DNA of 64,000 nt from the NCBI GenBank assembly GCA_023429565.1, contig JAEZDJ010000060.1, forward strand, positions 51,588 to 115,587, given 5' to 3'. The notes beneath the pieces are model-generated. The model searched no databases. It saw only the letters and a program-made list of their open reading frames with translations, and was not told the DNA's origin. The position numbers and the translations under genes are program-made. This DNA comes from Actinomycetes bacterium (GTDB lineage Bacteria; Actinomycetota; Coriobacteriia; Coriobacteriales; Eggerthellaceae). Shown one piece after another: positions 16,818 through 24,815 of this stretch; position 1 is the stretch's first letter; every line of letters begins with the position of its first letter.

Positions 16818-18124
16818 GCGTTCCTCTTCTCTCTCAAGTCAATGATGCGCTTGGCCTTTCCTTCGCTTCGCTCGATGGTCTTTGGCTCGACTATCTTGAT
16901 ATCGACGGCAATTTGCAGATTGCTTTTGAGCTCGGCAGCAAGGCGCCTCTTGAGATCCTCGAGCTTGCGGATCTCGTCGAAAGGGAAATCCGGAACGGTT
17001 TCCACGTCAAGCTCGACGCGATCAAGCGGGCCTTTGCTGGTCAAAATGATCTGATACTGCGCAGCAATCTCGGGAAAGCCCACGACAACATGTTCAATCT
17101 GAGAAGGAAAGACGTTGACGCCGCGAATGATGAGCATGTCGTCGGTGCGCCCAACGATGCGATCGATCTTGCGATGGGTGCGCCCACAGGCGCATTCTTC
17201 CGAAACGATGCGCGTCACGTCGCGCGTGCGATAGCGTACAAGGGGGCAGCACTCTCTCGTGAGCGTGGTGAACACGAGTTCCCCCCATTCCCCATCGGGC
17301 AGGGGCCGCAACGTCTCGGGATCAATGATCTCGGCATAGAATTGGTCTTCAGCCAGGTGCAGGCCGTTCGATGCCTCACATTCCATGGCAACGCCAGGAC
17401 CCATGACCTCAGAAAGGCCATAGACGTCGCAATACTGAACGCCAAGCTTCTCCCGTATCTCCTGCCTCATGTTCTCCGATGCGGGCTCCGCCCCCAATAT
17501 GGCCCCCGAAACCCTGAGATCCACTGCGGGATCATAGCCCATCTCGCGAGCGGTGTCTGCGATGAGCAGCGCATATGAAGGGGTACACGCCAAGATGTCG
17601 GTGCCGAGATCACACATCATCTGTATCTGACGCTTCGTGTTCCCTGAACTGGTCGGAATGACAGAGCATCCCACCGCCTCGCCACCGGCGTGGGCGCCAA
17701 GGCCGCCAGTGAACAAGCCGTATCCATAGGAGACCTGAAGGGTCGAGCTTTTGTCGCCACCCACCATGTAGATGCCGCGGGCGAAACAGTCTCCCCAGTT
17801 CTTGAGATCATTCGCAGTATGGCCGACAACCGTCGCCTGTCCCGTGGTGCCCGACGAGGCATGGACTCTCGCCACTTCGTTCTTTCCCACGGCAAACAGG
17901 CCAAACGGATAGGCGTCCCGCATGTCTTGCTTGACGACAAAAGGAAGGTTCGCCAGGTCATCGAGGCTCCGCAGGTCGTCGGGGGTAGCGCCGGCCCTGG
18001 CAAACGACGTGCGATAGAACTCAATGTTGTCGTAGGCATGTCGGACGCTTTTCCTCATGCGCTCAAGTTGCAGCTCACGCAGCTGTTCGCGCGGCATTGT
18101 CTCGATCTCTGGTTGGTAATACAC
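16814..18124 (-). CDS. Phenylacetate-CoA ligase family enzyme (second copy)
   Basis: 436 aa from a GTG at 18124 (GGGTGGGG 7 bases upstream), giving VYYQPEIETMPREQL, the usual family beginning; an ATG at 18184 overlapping the upstream stop by 4 bases is the alternative. The P-loop is VHASSGTTGQATVVGHT; GAILGAEPAS, YGLSEVMGPG and the C-terminal DDMLIIRGVNVFPSQ are intact. It differs from the first copy throughout, so it is an old paralogue and may prefer another aryl acid. It sits inside a cell-envelope operon, not beside iorAB. Confidence 0.87.
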   Translation of the reverse strand: MYYQPEIETMPREQLRELQLERMRKSVRHAYDNIEFYRTSFARAGATPDDLRSLDDLANLPFVVKQDMRDAYPFGLFAVGKNEVARVHASSGTTGQATVVGHTANDLKNWGDCFARGIYMVGGDKSSTLQVSYGYGLFTGGLGAHAGGEAVGCSVIPTSSGNTKRQIQMMCDLGTDILACTPSYALLIADTAREMGYDPAVDLRVSGAILGAEPASENMRQEIREKLGVQYCDVYGLSEVMGPGVAMECEASNGLHLAEDQFYAEIIDPETLRPLPDGEWGELVFTTLTRECCPLVRYRTRDVTRIVSEECACGRTHRKIDRIVGRTDDMLIIRGVNVFPSQIEHVVVGFPEIAAQYQIILTSKGPLDRVELDVETVPDFPFDEIRKLEDLKRRLAAELKSNLQIAVDIKIVEPKTIERSEGKAKRIIDLREKRNA

Positions 18125-18180
18125 CTTGAAGCCCCACCCTTTCCTGTCGGTATCCTTGCATTCGGCCCGCCCATGACGCC

Positions 18181-20517
18181 TCATGTTTCGTTGCTGCCCG
18201 ATTCATCGGCCGCCGTGTCCCTTTCCGGCGATGCGTCCGGCCCGGTGACGACAATCTCTGTCACCGGATCGTATTCGGAAACAAAAAGATCTTCATGAAG
18301 GACCTCTCCCGCCTTGTTCCTCACGGTGCGCACGACCGAAATGGTGCTCCCATCGGTACCGCGCGTCTTGACGGAACGAGCGTCGGGCGCCAGCGAATTG
18401 TCGCGCTCCGTCTTGGTTCTGTGCTTCTCGCCCGCCTGCCAGGTCCCGACCTTGGTGCTCGTCTGGTAGCCAGGACTGGTGCCATACAGTGTAGCGGTTA
18501 CCGACGAATCCGCACAAGTCACCCGCACCAAAACAGCGCTTTCGCTGTCGTTTTCCCACACAAGATCAAGATCGGGCCAGCTGACCGCCGCATCCCGTCC
18601 AGCTGGATAATTGGCAATATAGAGCGAGTGGTTATGGCGTGTGACCAAGGGAAAACCCGATTCATACACGGCATTGAACACCGTGGTCGCCACCTGGCAG
18701 ATGCCGCCGCCAACGGCATCGTCATACACGCCATCGACGATGGCGCCCGCGCCCAGAAACCCGCGATCAGCATTGCACTCTCCCGCCGTTCCATTGAACG
18801 ACCATCGCTCGCCTGGACCGACCGATGAGTCCGTCAGGAGCTGGGAGACCAGGGCGATGTTGTGATTGCGGTTCTCTGTCCCCTGCCCGGTGGTGAATTC
18901 CGTCGTGAAGGACGAGAGAGGCTCTATCACCCCCAACTCAAGGGCCTCATCGAACCCCAGGCGTTCCGGCAGGGGTCCCGTCGCCACGTCAACCTCGACG
19001 CCTCCGCTTTCGGGCATGGCACCGTCTTGGAGCCCCTTGCGGCTCGTTGCCACCCTGCCTTCGGGTCCAAACAGCGCGTCGTCGAGCGAGGCTATGGTGT
19101 CGGCCGCAAGGGGAATTTCAGCAGAGCCCTCGGCATGCACCACTATGCCGCTATCAGAGATGTCGTAGGACACACACAGAACACCGCCGTCGGCATGATC
19201 CTGGACAAAAGACACGACATCGGGCTTCGCCTTCGCCCCGTCGATGAAAGGCACCAACGCAAACGCATCTCCGCGTTCCTCGATGCGCGCATTCACCCAT
19301 GATCCGATTTCAGCAGGACCAACGTCCCACGTCGCCTCGCCATGAACGAAACGAGCCCCCTCCCCAATGGCGGCGTTCACGTCGTCGCAGGCCGACTGCG
19401 CCTGTTCAGGGCCAATCCGCACCGGCGCATGCTCAACATGCGCCGTGAAGGATCGTTGTCCGTCAGAGCCCGAGAGGAATGCGCCGTCCAAGGAACGCGC
19501 GAGACCGGCCCGGTTCACCAGGTCACCGTCCTGACCTTCCGTCACCGTCGCCACGCCATCGGACACGGCGATGCCGTAGTCGACACGGGGCTCGCCAATG
19601 GAGGCGTCGATGGCGGAAGCGAGCGACTCAAGTTGATCTCCCCCGTAATCGACATACACGTCAACCGTTTTGCCTGAAACCAGGGCCGACAAGCGAGCCA
19701 GCAGGCCGCCTTCCCCACGACCGACCGACAGAGCGTGCTCGGCAAGCTTTGCAACAGGCATTTCAGCCGCAAGCGAGGAGGCATCGGTCGTCCATGACGT
19801 CGTCGCAGCCCGCTCCTCCTGCGCGGTCAGCTGCTCGGCAGGAGCGTCCCCTTCGCTTGCTCGATCCTTCTCCGACGCCGCCCCATCACTTGCATAGATC
19901 GTCACGGTCCCCTGGACAAGGCGGGGGTTATACGTCTGACGCAACGCCACGGCTATCTCATCTGCCGTCTTCCCCGAAGCATCAATATCCCCAACCCATA
20001 TTCCAGGATATGCCCGACCGGCATTCGCGCCGGCATCCACAAGCGCAATGACAAGAAGTGCGGCGGAAACCAAAGCGATCACCCGAGCTGCTCGGTTCTT
20101 CCGAATGAGAGACAGGAAGGCAGCGCCAACCAAGGCAAGCGCCTTCCTGGCGGACGAGAGCAGGAAGACACAGGCTGCCACGACACGACGGGCTTGGCCC
20201 TTTGACAAAGCGGGCAACGAAGGGCTCTCTGGCCAAGGTTCAGAGACGCCATGACGCGTCGCTCCACTTCTTTGCCCAGAAACACCTCCGGACGAAAGGG
20301 AGGGTCGTCGTGATCCATTCCTTCGCGGCGAGGACACCGAGGAGCCGTTCTGCGTCCTGCGCCGTTGAGGCCTTGAAGAACTCGCCGGCCTTCGAGCAAC
20401 AGGCTGTGGCGAGCGCGGCGATCGCCCGCTTCCGGAAGGATGCGCACGGCCGAACGAGGAAGCGCCCACAGGACCGGAGCCACTGACGCGAGGGTCCTTG
20501 CGAGCGTTCTCAGGCAT
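18181..20517 (-). CDS. VanW-family membrane-anchored protein with putative peptidoglycan-binding repeats
   Basis: 778 aa. Residues 1-110 are Ser/Arg/Pro-rich, probably disordered and cytoplasmic. One membrane anchor lies near residues 145-161. The long outer region contains repeats like the PG_binding_4 domain found before VanW. The VanW domain follows around residues 540-680 (GPGERWSFNGTAGE, then VGGGICQVATTVFNAVYESG and TRHNHS). The C-terminus resembles a G5-like strand region. VanW proteins are linked to cell-wall processes, but their chemistry is unproven. The gene starts 3 bases after the pgsA stop. Confidence 0.85.
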   Translation of the reverse strand: MPENARKDPRVSGSGPVGASSFGRAHPSGSGRSPRSPQPVARRPASSSRPQRRRTQNGSSVSSPRRNGSRRPSLSSGGVSGQRSGATRHGVSEPWPESPSLPALSKGQARRVVAACVFLLSSARKALALVGAAFLSLIRKNRAARVIALVSAALLVIALVDAGANAGRAYPGIWVGDIDASGKTADEIAVALRQTYNPRLVQGTVTIYASDGAASEKDRASEGDAPAEQLTAQEERAATTSWTTDASSLAAEMPVAKLAEHALSVGRGEGGLLARLSALVSGKTVDVYVDYGGDQLESLASAIDASIGEPRVDYGIAVSDGVATVTEGQDGDLVNRAGLARSLDGAFLSGSDGQRSFTAHVEHAPVRIGPEQAQSACDDVNAAIGEGARFVHGEATWDVGPAEIGSWVNARIEERGDAFALVPFIDGAKAKPDVVSFVQDHADGGVLCVSYDISDSGIVVHAEGSAEIPLAADTIASLDDALFGPEGRVATSRKGLQDGAMPESGGVEVDVATGPLPERLGFDEALELGVIEPLSSFTTEFTTGQGTENRNHNIALVSQLLTDSSVGPGERWSFNGTAGECNADRGFLGAGAIVDGVYDDAVGGGICQVATTVFNAVYESGFPLVTRHNHSLYIANYPAGRDAAVSWPDLDLVWENDSESAVLVRVTCADSSVTATLYGTSPGYQTSTKVGTWQAGEKHRTKTERDNSLAPDARSVKTRGTDGSTISVVRTVRNKAGEVLHEDLFVSEYDPVTEIVVTGPDASPERDTAADESGSNET

Positions 20518-20520
20518 CGG

Positions 20521-21195
20521 CTACCGCCGTTTTCCTTGCAAGGCACCAGAACTTGCCGCCTTGGCGGCGCGCACCTTTGTTATTGCGGATGCGAGATAAT
20601 ACACCGTCGTGAGCAAGGCGAGGGCCAAACCGAGGTAGACAAACCATATGCCCCAGGAACACGCCTGGTCATTGAATCCAGGGAGCCATGCAGCCTGGAC
20701 CATGCCCAAACCCGGCAACAGAGGCCAGTTGAGCAGGAGTCCGGCAAAGCCGATGAACAGAAACGTCGTCGCAACCTTTCCGGGAAACACGACGGCCACA
20801 CGAACCCGGTAGCGCTTGAGGAGAAAGGCGCCTCCCACCAACAAGCTCAGATCGCGGATGAACACGACGAGAATGATCCAGAGAGGAAGTCGCCCGACAA
20901 TGAATAGGCCCGCAACGCCAGCAAGCATGAGAACGCGGTCGACGGCAGGATCGAGCAGCTGCCCGAGCCGCGTCACGGCATTCGTGCGGCGAGCTATCTG
21001 TCCATCGATCCAATCCGTTCCAGCAGCCAAGGCAAACAAAAAGGTTGCCATGATGTCGTATCCGTTGAGCAACAAAACGAAATAAACCGGAACGAGGCAA
21101 AGCCGGATGACCGATATGAGGTTCGGAACGGTGAAAATGCGATTGCTCACCTCTTGAGCGTCTTTTCTCCGGCCTTTCTTGCTGCTATATGCCAT
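20521..21195 (-). CDS. pgsA: CDP-diacylglycerol--glycerol-3-phosphate 3-phosphatidyltransferase family protein
   Basis: 224 aa. ATG at 21195 (MAYSSKKG); an upstream extension would enter the terminator region. The CDP-alcohol phosphatidyltransferase signature is intact (DGQIARRTNAVTRLGQLL followed by DPAVDR, matching DG..AR........G...D...D). About five or six membrane segments follow. The enzyme would make phosphatidylglycerol phosphate. Assignment to PgsA rather than another family member (for example cardiolipin synthase or PI synthase) rests on the PNLISVIRLCLVPVYF N-terminus. It is the first gene of the envelope operon. Confidence 0.8.
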   Translation of the reverse strand: MAYSSKKGRRKDAQEVSNRIFTVPNLISVIRLCLVPVYFVLLLNGYDIMATFLFALAAGTDWIDGQIARRTNAVTRLGQLLDPAVDRVLMLAGVAGLFIVGRLPLWIILVVFIRDLSLLVGGAFLLKRYRVRVAVVFPGKVATTFLFIGFAGLLLNWPLLPGLGMVQAAWLPGFNDQACSWGIWFVYLGLALALLTTVYYLASAITKVRAAKAASSGALQGKRR

Positions 21196-21224
21196 GCTCA
21201 GCTTCTTTCGACGTCGCCCACTGC

Positions 21225-21262
21225 ACAAAGCCGGGTCCATTCTGGCAAGGACCCGGCTTTGT
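21225..21262. terminator. Terminator after the ech operon
   Basis: Fourteen-base perfect arms ACAAAGCCGGGTCC and GGACCCGGCTTTGT around a 10-base loop, between the echF stop and the pgsA start. The T-tract on the minus strand lies inside the stem (GGCTTTGT); on the plus strand GTTTTC follows. Confidence 0.75.
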
Positions 21263-21299
21263 TTTCATGAGTTCCTATTTTAGCAGTTTTCCGTCGACG

Positions 21300-21683
21300 T
21301 CATGCCTCGCTCGAAGGCTTTGGCGCTTTCACCGGCTTAACCTGCTCGGGCACTTCGAACGAGTCGATGCTCTTCCTCGGCGCCGGAGGAATGTAGGCAG
21401 GCTCCATATAAAGACAACTTTTTGGGCATTCGCGAACGCAATTGCCACACTGCACGCACCTGAAGCGGTCGATTGCCCACACACGCCCCGGCTTGTCCAC
21501 CGTGATTGCACCCGTAGGACATCGCTTCATGCAAATGCCGCAAAGAATGCAGTGGGCGACGTCATTGGCAACGTGACCCTTCAGGCCCACAGGGATCTCT
21601 TTGGTCACCATAGGGTACAAGATGGTCTCAGGCTTCTTGAACAGGGAGCCCAGGGTCATCTTCCCCAGCTTGAATCCGTCCAT
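21300..21683 (-). CDS. echF: Ech hydrogenase ferredoxin subunit
   Basis: 127 aa. Two 4Fe-4S motifs CILCGICMKRCP and CVQCGNCVRECP, followed by a Pro/Lys tail. It is a NuoI/EchF-type polyferredoxin that passes electrons from soluble ferredoxin into the complex. It starts 5 bases after echE and is the last gene of the operon. A 14-bp hairpin follows. Confidence 0.9.
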   Translation of the reverse strand: MDGFKLGKMTLGSLFKKPETILYPMVTKEIPVGLKGHVANDVAHCILCGICMKRCPTGAITVDKPGRVWAIDRFRCVQCGNCVRECPKSCLYMEPAYIPPAPRKSIDSFEVPEQVKPVKAPKPSSEA

Positions 21684-21688
21684 TCCGC

Positions 21689-22777
21689 CTACCTTTCCGT
21701 GCAGCTGATGCAGGGGTCGATGGTGAGCACGATCATATTGACGTCAGCCAGCTCGCAACCAGCGAGCGCCGTGGCCATGCCGGCAAGGTTCTGAGACGTG
21801 GGAGTGCGCATGCGCATGCGCTCCAGATATTTCGACCCGTTGCCGCGGGCGTAATAGTAGCACTCGCCACGTGGCTGCTCGACGACATTGGCAGCCTCGC
21901 TTCCCGCTCCTGGAGAACCCTTCACGTCGACGGAAATGTCTCCGGCAGGAATCTTCGCAATCATCTCTTCGATAATGCCGATGGATTGCAACACTTCAAG
22001 AGCACGCACTCTGACCCGGGCGTAGCAGTCGCCCTGCGCATCAAGAATGGGCTGGAAATCAGACAGCTTCCCATAGCCGCCGTTTCCGAGCATTCGAACA
22101 TCGTAATTCACGTTGGAAGCGCGGGCAAAAGGCCCCACCATGCTCATGCTCACCGCATCTTCATGGCTGATGAAGCCGACATCGACGGTGCGGTTTTTCA
22201 CCGAACGGTCCTTGAGAAACGCATCGCAGATCTGACGGTATTCATCTTTGATCCCCTCGAGCGTTCGCTTCATCTCGGCGAACATGGCGTCATCGATGTC
22301 GCGAATCACCCCGCCAACCTTGACGACCGAGAAAATCACGCGCCCGCCTGTCGTCTTCTCGAAGATGTCCAAAACCCGTTCGCGCAGTCGCCAGCAATGC
22401 ATGAAAAGGCTCTCGAATCCAAAGGCGTCGGCGGCAAGGCCCATCCATAGGACATGCGAATGCACCCGGCTGAGCTCATGCCAGATCACACGCAAATATT
22501 CAGCGCGCGTGGGAATCTCGACGCCCATGAGCTTCTCGATGGTCTCCGCATATCCCATCGAATGGCCGAATGCGCAGATTCCGCAGATGCGCTCTGCCAC
22601 GTAGATGAACTGGTTATAGTCCCTGGTCTCCACCAGCTTCTCGAGTCCGCGATGGATAAAGCCGATCTGGGGGATGGCCTCGATGACAGTCTCATCCTCC
22701 ACCACCAGATCAAGGTGCAAGGGCTCGGGCAGCACCGGATGCTGAGGACCGAATGGGATGACAGTTGCTTTTCCCAT
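21689..22777 (-). CDS. echE: Ech-type [NiFe] hydrogenase large (catalytic) subunit
   Basis: 362 aa. Both Ni-binding Cys pairs are present: RICGIC (Cys65, Cys68) and the C-terminal DPCISC (Cys356, Cys359). This separates a real group 4 hydrogenase from the related complex I subunit NuoD, which has lost them. The protein stops three residues after the last Cys (TER), so there is almost no C-terminal extension to be cleaved by a maturation protease, as described for EchE. It starts 1 base after echD. Confidence 0.92.
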   Translation of the reverse strand: MGKATVIPFGPQHPVLPEPLHLDLVVEDETVIEAIPQIGFIHRGLEKLVETRDYNQFIYVAERICGICAFGHSMGYAETIEKLMGVEIPTRAEYLRVIWHELSRVHSHVLWMGLAADAFGFESLFMHCWRLRERVLDIFEKTTGGRVIFSVVKVGGVIRDIDDAMFAEMKRTLEGIKDEYRQICDAFLKDRSVKNRTVDVGFISHEDAVSMSMVGPFARASNVNYDVRMLGNGGYGKLSDFQPILDAQGDCYARVRVRALEVLQSIGIIEEMIAKIPAGDISVDVKGSPGAGSEAANVVEQPRGECYYYARGNGSKYLERMRMRTPTSQNLAGMATALAGCELADVNMIVLTIDPCISCTER

Positions 22778-22778
22778 G

Positions 22779-23465
22779 CTATTCGCCTTCCTTTTCGGCC
22801 GCGTCTCGCTTGTCTTTTTCCTTCTCGCGCGCAGCCTTTGCCTCGAGAGCCGCCTTGACCTTCGCAGCCTTTTCCGGATCGAGGTCCTTCATCTTTTCCG
22901 CGACTTCAGCCTGTTTTGACGCGGCTTCTTTCTTGGCCTTGGCCTCCATGGCGGCGCGCACCTTGGCTGCCTTTTCCGGATCCATCCCAGACAGCTTCGC
23001 TTCCATTGCTTCGGGATTCGATGCAGTGGCGGGCTTCTCTGAAGACGAGGCCTTTTCTTTTGCGGCTTTCGCTGCGGCGATCTTCGCAGCCTTTTCTCGT
23101 GCCGCCTTTTGCGCCGGAGAGATGATGGTCATAGGCTCTTTTTGAGACAGCGCATAGAAATTGCCGCCAAAGTCTATGGCAATGGACGAGATATCCACTC
23201 CAAACAGGTCATGAGCCTCATTCTCAAACACGAATGCCGCCAAGAACTGATCGGTCACGCTCGGCACGGTCGTGTTTTTGCTGACACCCTTGATCTCGTG
23301 GTTTTCGAGCAATCCGTCTTTCATGAACGAATATATCAGATCAATGCCATCTTCGGTGTTCACGGCAAGCATCTGCACGTAGCGCCACCCGTTCGCCTTC
23401 CGATCGGCGGCAAGCGCGGGCAGGTCTTCAACGGCAAGGGGAAGGAACACGCTCTCAAAACTCAT
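22779..23465 (-). CDS. echD: Ech hydrogenase subunit EchD with long Ala/Lys/Glu repeat tail
   Basis: 228 aa. ATG at 23465 (AAGGGGG upstream) gives MSFESVFLPL; a longer frame would overlap echC. Residues 1-115 match the NuoC/EchD fold (TVPSVTDQFLAAFVFENEAH then DLFGVDI). Residues 116-228 are a charged, Ala-rich probable coiled coil or long helix in which a unit (MDPEKAAKVRAAMEAKA) occurs twice (DPEKAAKVKAALEAKA) and a weaker form once (NPEAMEAKLSG). EchD is normally about 115-130 aa, so the tail nearly doubles it. Its role is unknown; it might tether the peripheral arm or bind a partner. Confidence 0.85.
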   Translation of the reverse strand: MSFESVFLPLAVEDLPALAADRKANGWRYVQMLAVNTEDGIDLIYSFMKDGLLENHEIKGVSKNTTVPSVTDQFLAAFVFENEAHDLFGVDISSIAIDFGGNFYALSQKEPMTIISPAQKAAREKAAKIAAAKAAKEKASSSEKPATASNPEAMEAKLSGMDPEKAAKVRAAMEAKAKKEAASKQAEVAEKMKDLDPEKAAKVKAALEAKAAREKEKDKRDAAEKEGE

Positions 23466-23466
23466 A

Positions 23467-23910
23467 TTATGCCCCCTTCTTCTGCGCCTGCAAGGCCTTC
23501 GACTTCTCTTCGAGAATGCCGAGCCCCTGCACGACGGCATCGATGATGGCTTCGGGGCGCACCGCACACCCCGGCGCGTAAACGTCAACAGGGATGGCCT
23601 GGTCAACACCGCCAATTACATTGTAGCAATCGTGAAAGATGCCAGCCGAACAGGCACAGATGCCGCAAGCGATAACCACTTTAGGCTCGACCATCTGGTT
23701 GTATATCTCCTGAACGACCTTTATGTTCTGTTCGTTGACCGATCCGGTCACCAAAAAGATGTCAGCATGCTTGGGGTTGCCCGTGTTTATGATGCCAAAA
23801 CGCTCGACGTCATATCCGGGGCACAGCGCCGCCAATATCTCGATGTCACATCCGTTGCAGCTCGATCCATCGTAATGGATGACCCACGGGGATTTCGTAG
23901 CAAACGTCAT
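23467..23910 (-). CDS. echC: Ech hydrogenase small subunit
   Basis: 147 aa, NuoB-like. It has the proximal-cluster cysteines Cys18 and Cys21 (SSCNGCDIE), IACGICACSAGIF and YAPGCAVRPE. It relays electrons between EchF and the Ni-Fe site of EchE. AAAGGAG precedes the ATG. It lies 10 bases after echB and 1 base before echD. Confidence 0.92.
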   Translation of the reverse strand: MTFATKSPWVIHYDGSSCNGCDIEILAALCPGYDVERFGIINTGNPKHADIFLVTGSVNEQNIKVVQEIYNQMVEPKVVIACGICACSAGIFHDCYNVIGGVDQAIPVDVYAPGCAVRPEAIIDAVVQGLGILEEKSKALQAQKKGA

Positions 23911-23920
23911 GAATGCTCCT

Positions 23921-24799
23921 TTACAGATACGGCAGGTACGAGAGGACCGCGATATTCACGCCACCGGCGACGAGTGCAACGATCCATGCCGACTTGAGCA
24001 AAAGCTGCCACTTCACGCGTGCGAAATTATTGTCGATCCATATCTCGAGAAAGTACGTGAGCAGTACAACAATAATCGCAAGCACGAGGGAAAGCGGGTT
24101 GGCCCACACGAAGAACATGCCCACCCAGCCAAGAAACAGCACATTTTCACACCAGTGCATGATCTCGACCTTCGCAAGCGTCTTGCCGCTCATCTCGGTC
24201 GTTATGCCCTTGACGATCTCCTGATGTGCATGGTGGGAATAAGAGAGGTCAAAAGGCGACTTGCGAAGCTTTATGGTCAAGATGAACAGGAAGCCCAGGA
24301 ACACAAGCCAGATAGTCGAGACAACCGGAGCGTCAAGCTCGAAAATCCCCGCGACGTCAAACGTGCCAGCGGCCATGTAGAAGGCAACCGCCATGAACAG
24401 GACCATGGGCTCATAAGCCATGACCTGCAACGTTTCACGATTTGCGCCAATCTCGGCATAAGGCGAGCGCGAGGAGTAGGCCGCGATGATGAAGAGCAGC
24501 CCCGACAAGGTGACGAGGAACACGCTCATAAGCAAGTTGCCACCCGAATAGAAGACGCCGCCGGCTATCATCGTGAACACGAGAGCACAGGTGACGTAAA
24601 CGCCCTCCGTGGAGTTAACCGATACGTTGTCCTTTTCGATGAGCTTTCGCACGTCGTAATAGGGCTGAAGCAAAGGCGGACCCACGCGTCCCTGCATCCG
24701 GGCGGATATTTTGCGATCAAGACCGGCAATCAGACACCCAACTACGGGAGCAAGGATGACAAAGGCGAGGGTCCCTATGATGACAGGCAGATATGACAT
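23921..24799 (-). CDS. echB: Ech hydrogenase membrane subunit (NuoH-like)
   Basis: 292 aa, about eight membrane segments. ATG at 24799 has GGGGAGGAGAT upstream. Conserved NuoH/HycD/EchB motifs are present: GLDRKISARMQGRVGPPLLQ near the N-terminus, YSSRSPYAEIGANRETLQ, and the loop ELDAP. It connects the peripheral catalytic arm to the ion-translocating part of the complex. Confidence 0.92.
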   Translation of the reverse strand: MSYLPVIIGTLAFVILAPVVGCLIAGLDRKISARMQGRVGPPLLQPYYDVRKLIEKDNVSVNSTEGVYVTCALVFTMIAGGVFYSGGNLLMSVFLVTLSGLLFIIAAYSSRSPYAEIGANRETLQVMAYEPMVLFMAVAFYMAAGTFDVAGIFELDAPVVSTIWLVFLGFLFILTIKLRKSPFDLSYSHHAHQEIVKGITTEMSGKTLAKVEIMHWCENVLFLGWVGMFFVWANPLSLVLAIIVVLLTYFLEIWIDNNFARVKWQLLLKSAWIVALVAGGVNIAVLSYLPYL

Positions 24800-24815
24800 G
24801 GTATCTCCTCCCCTC

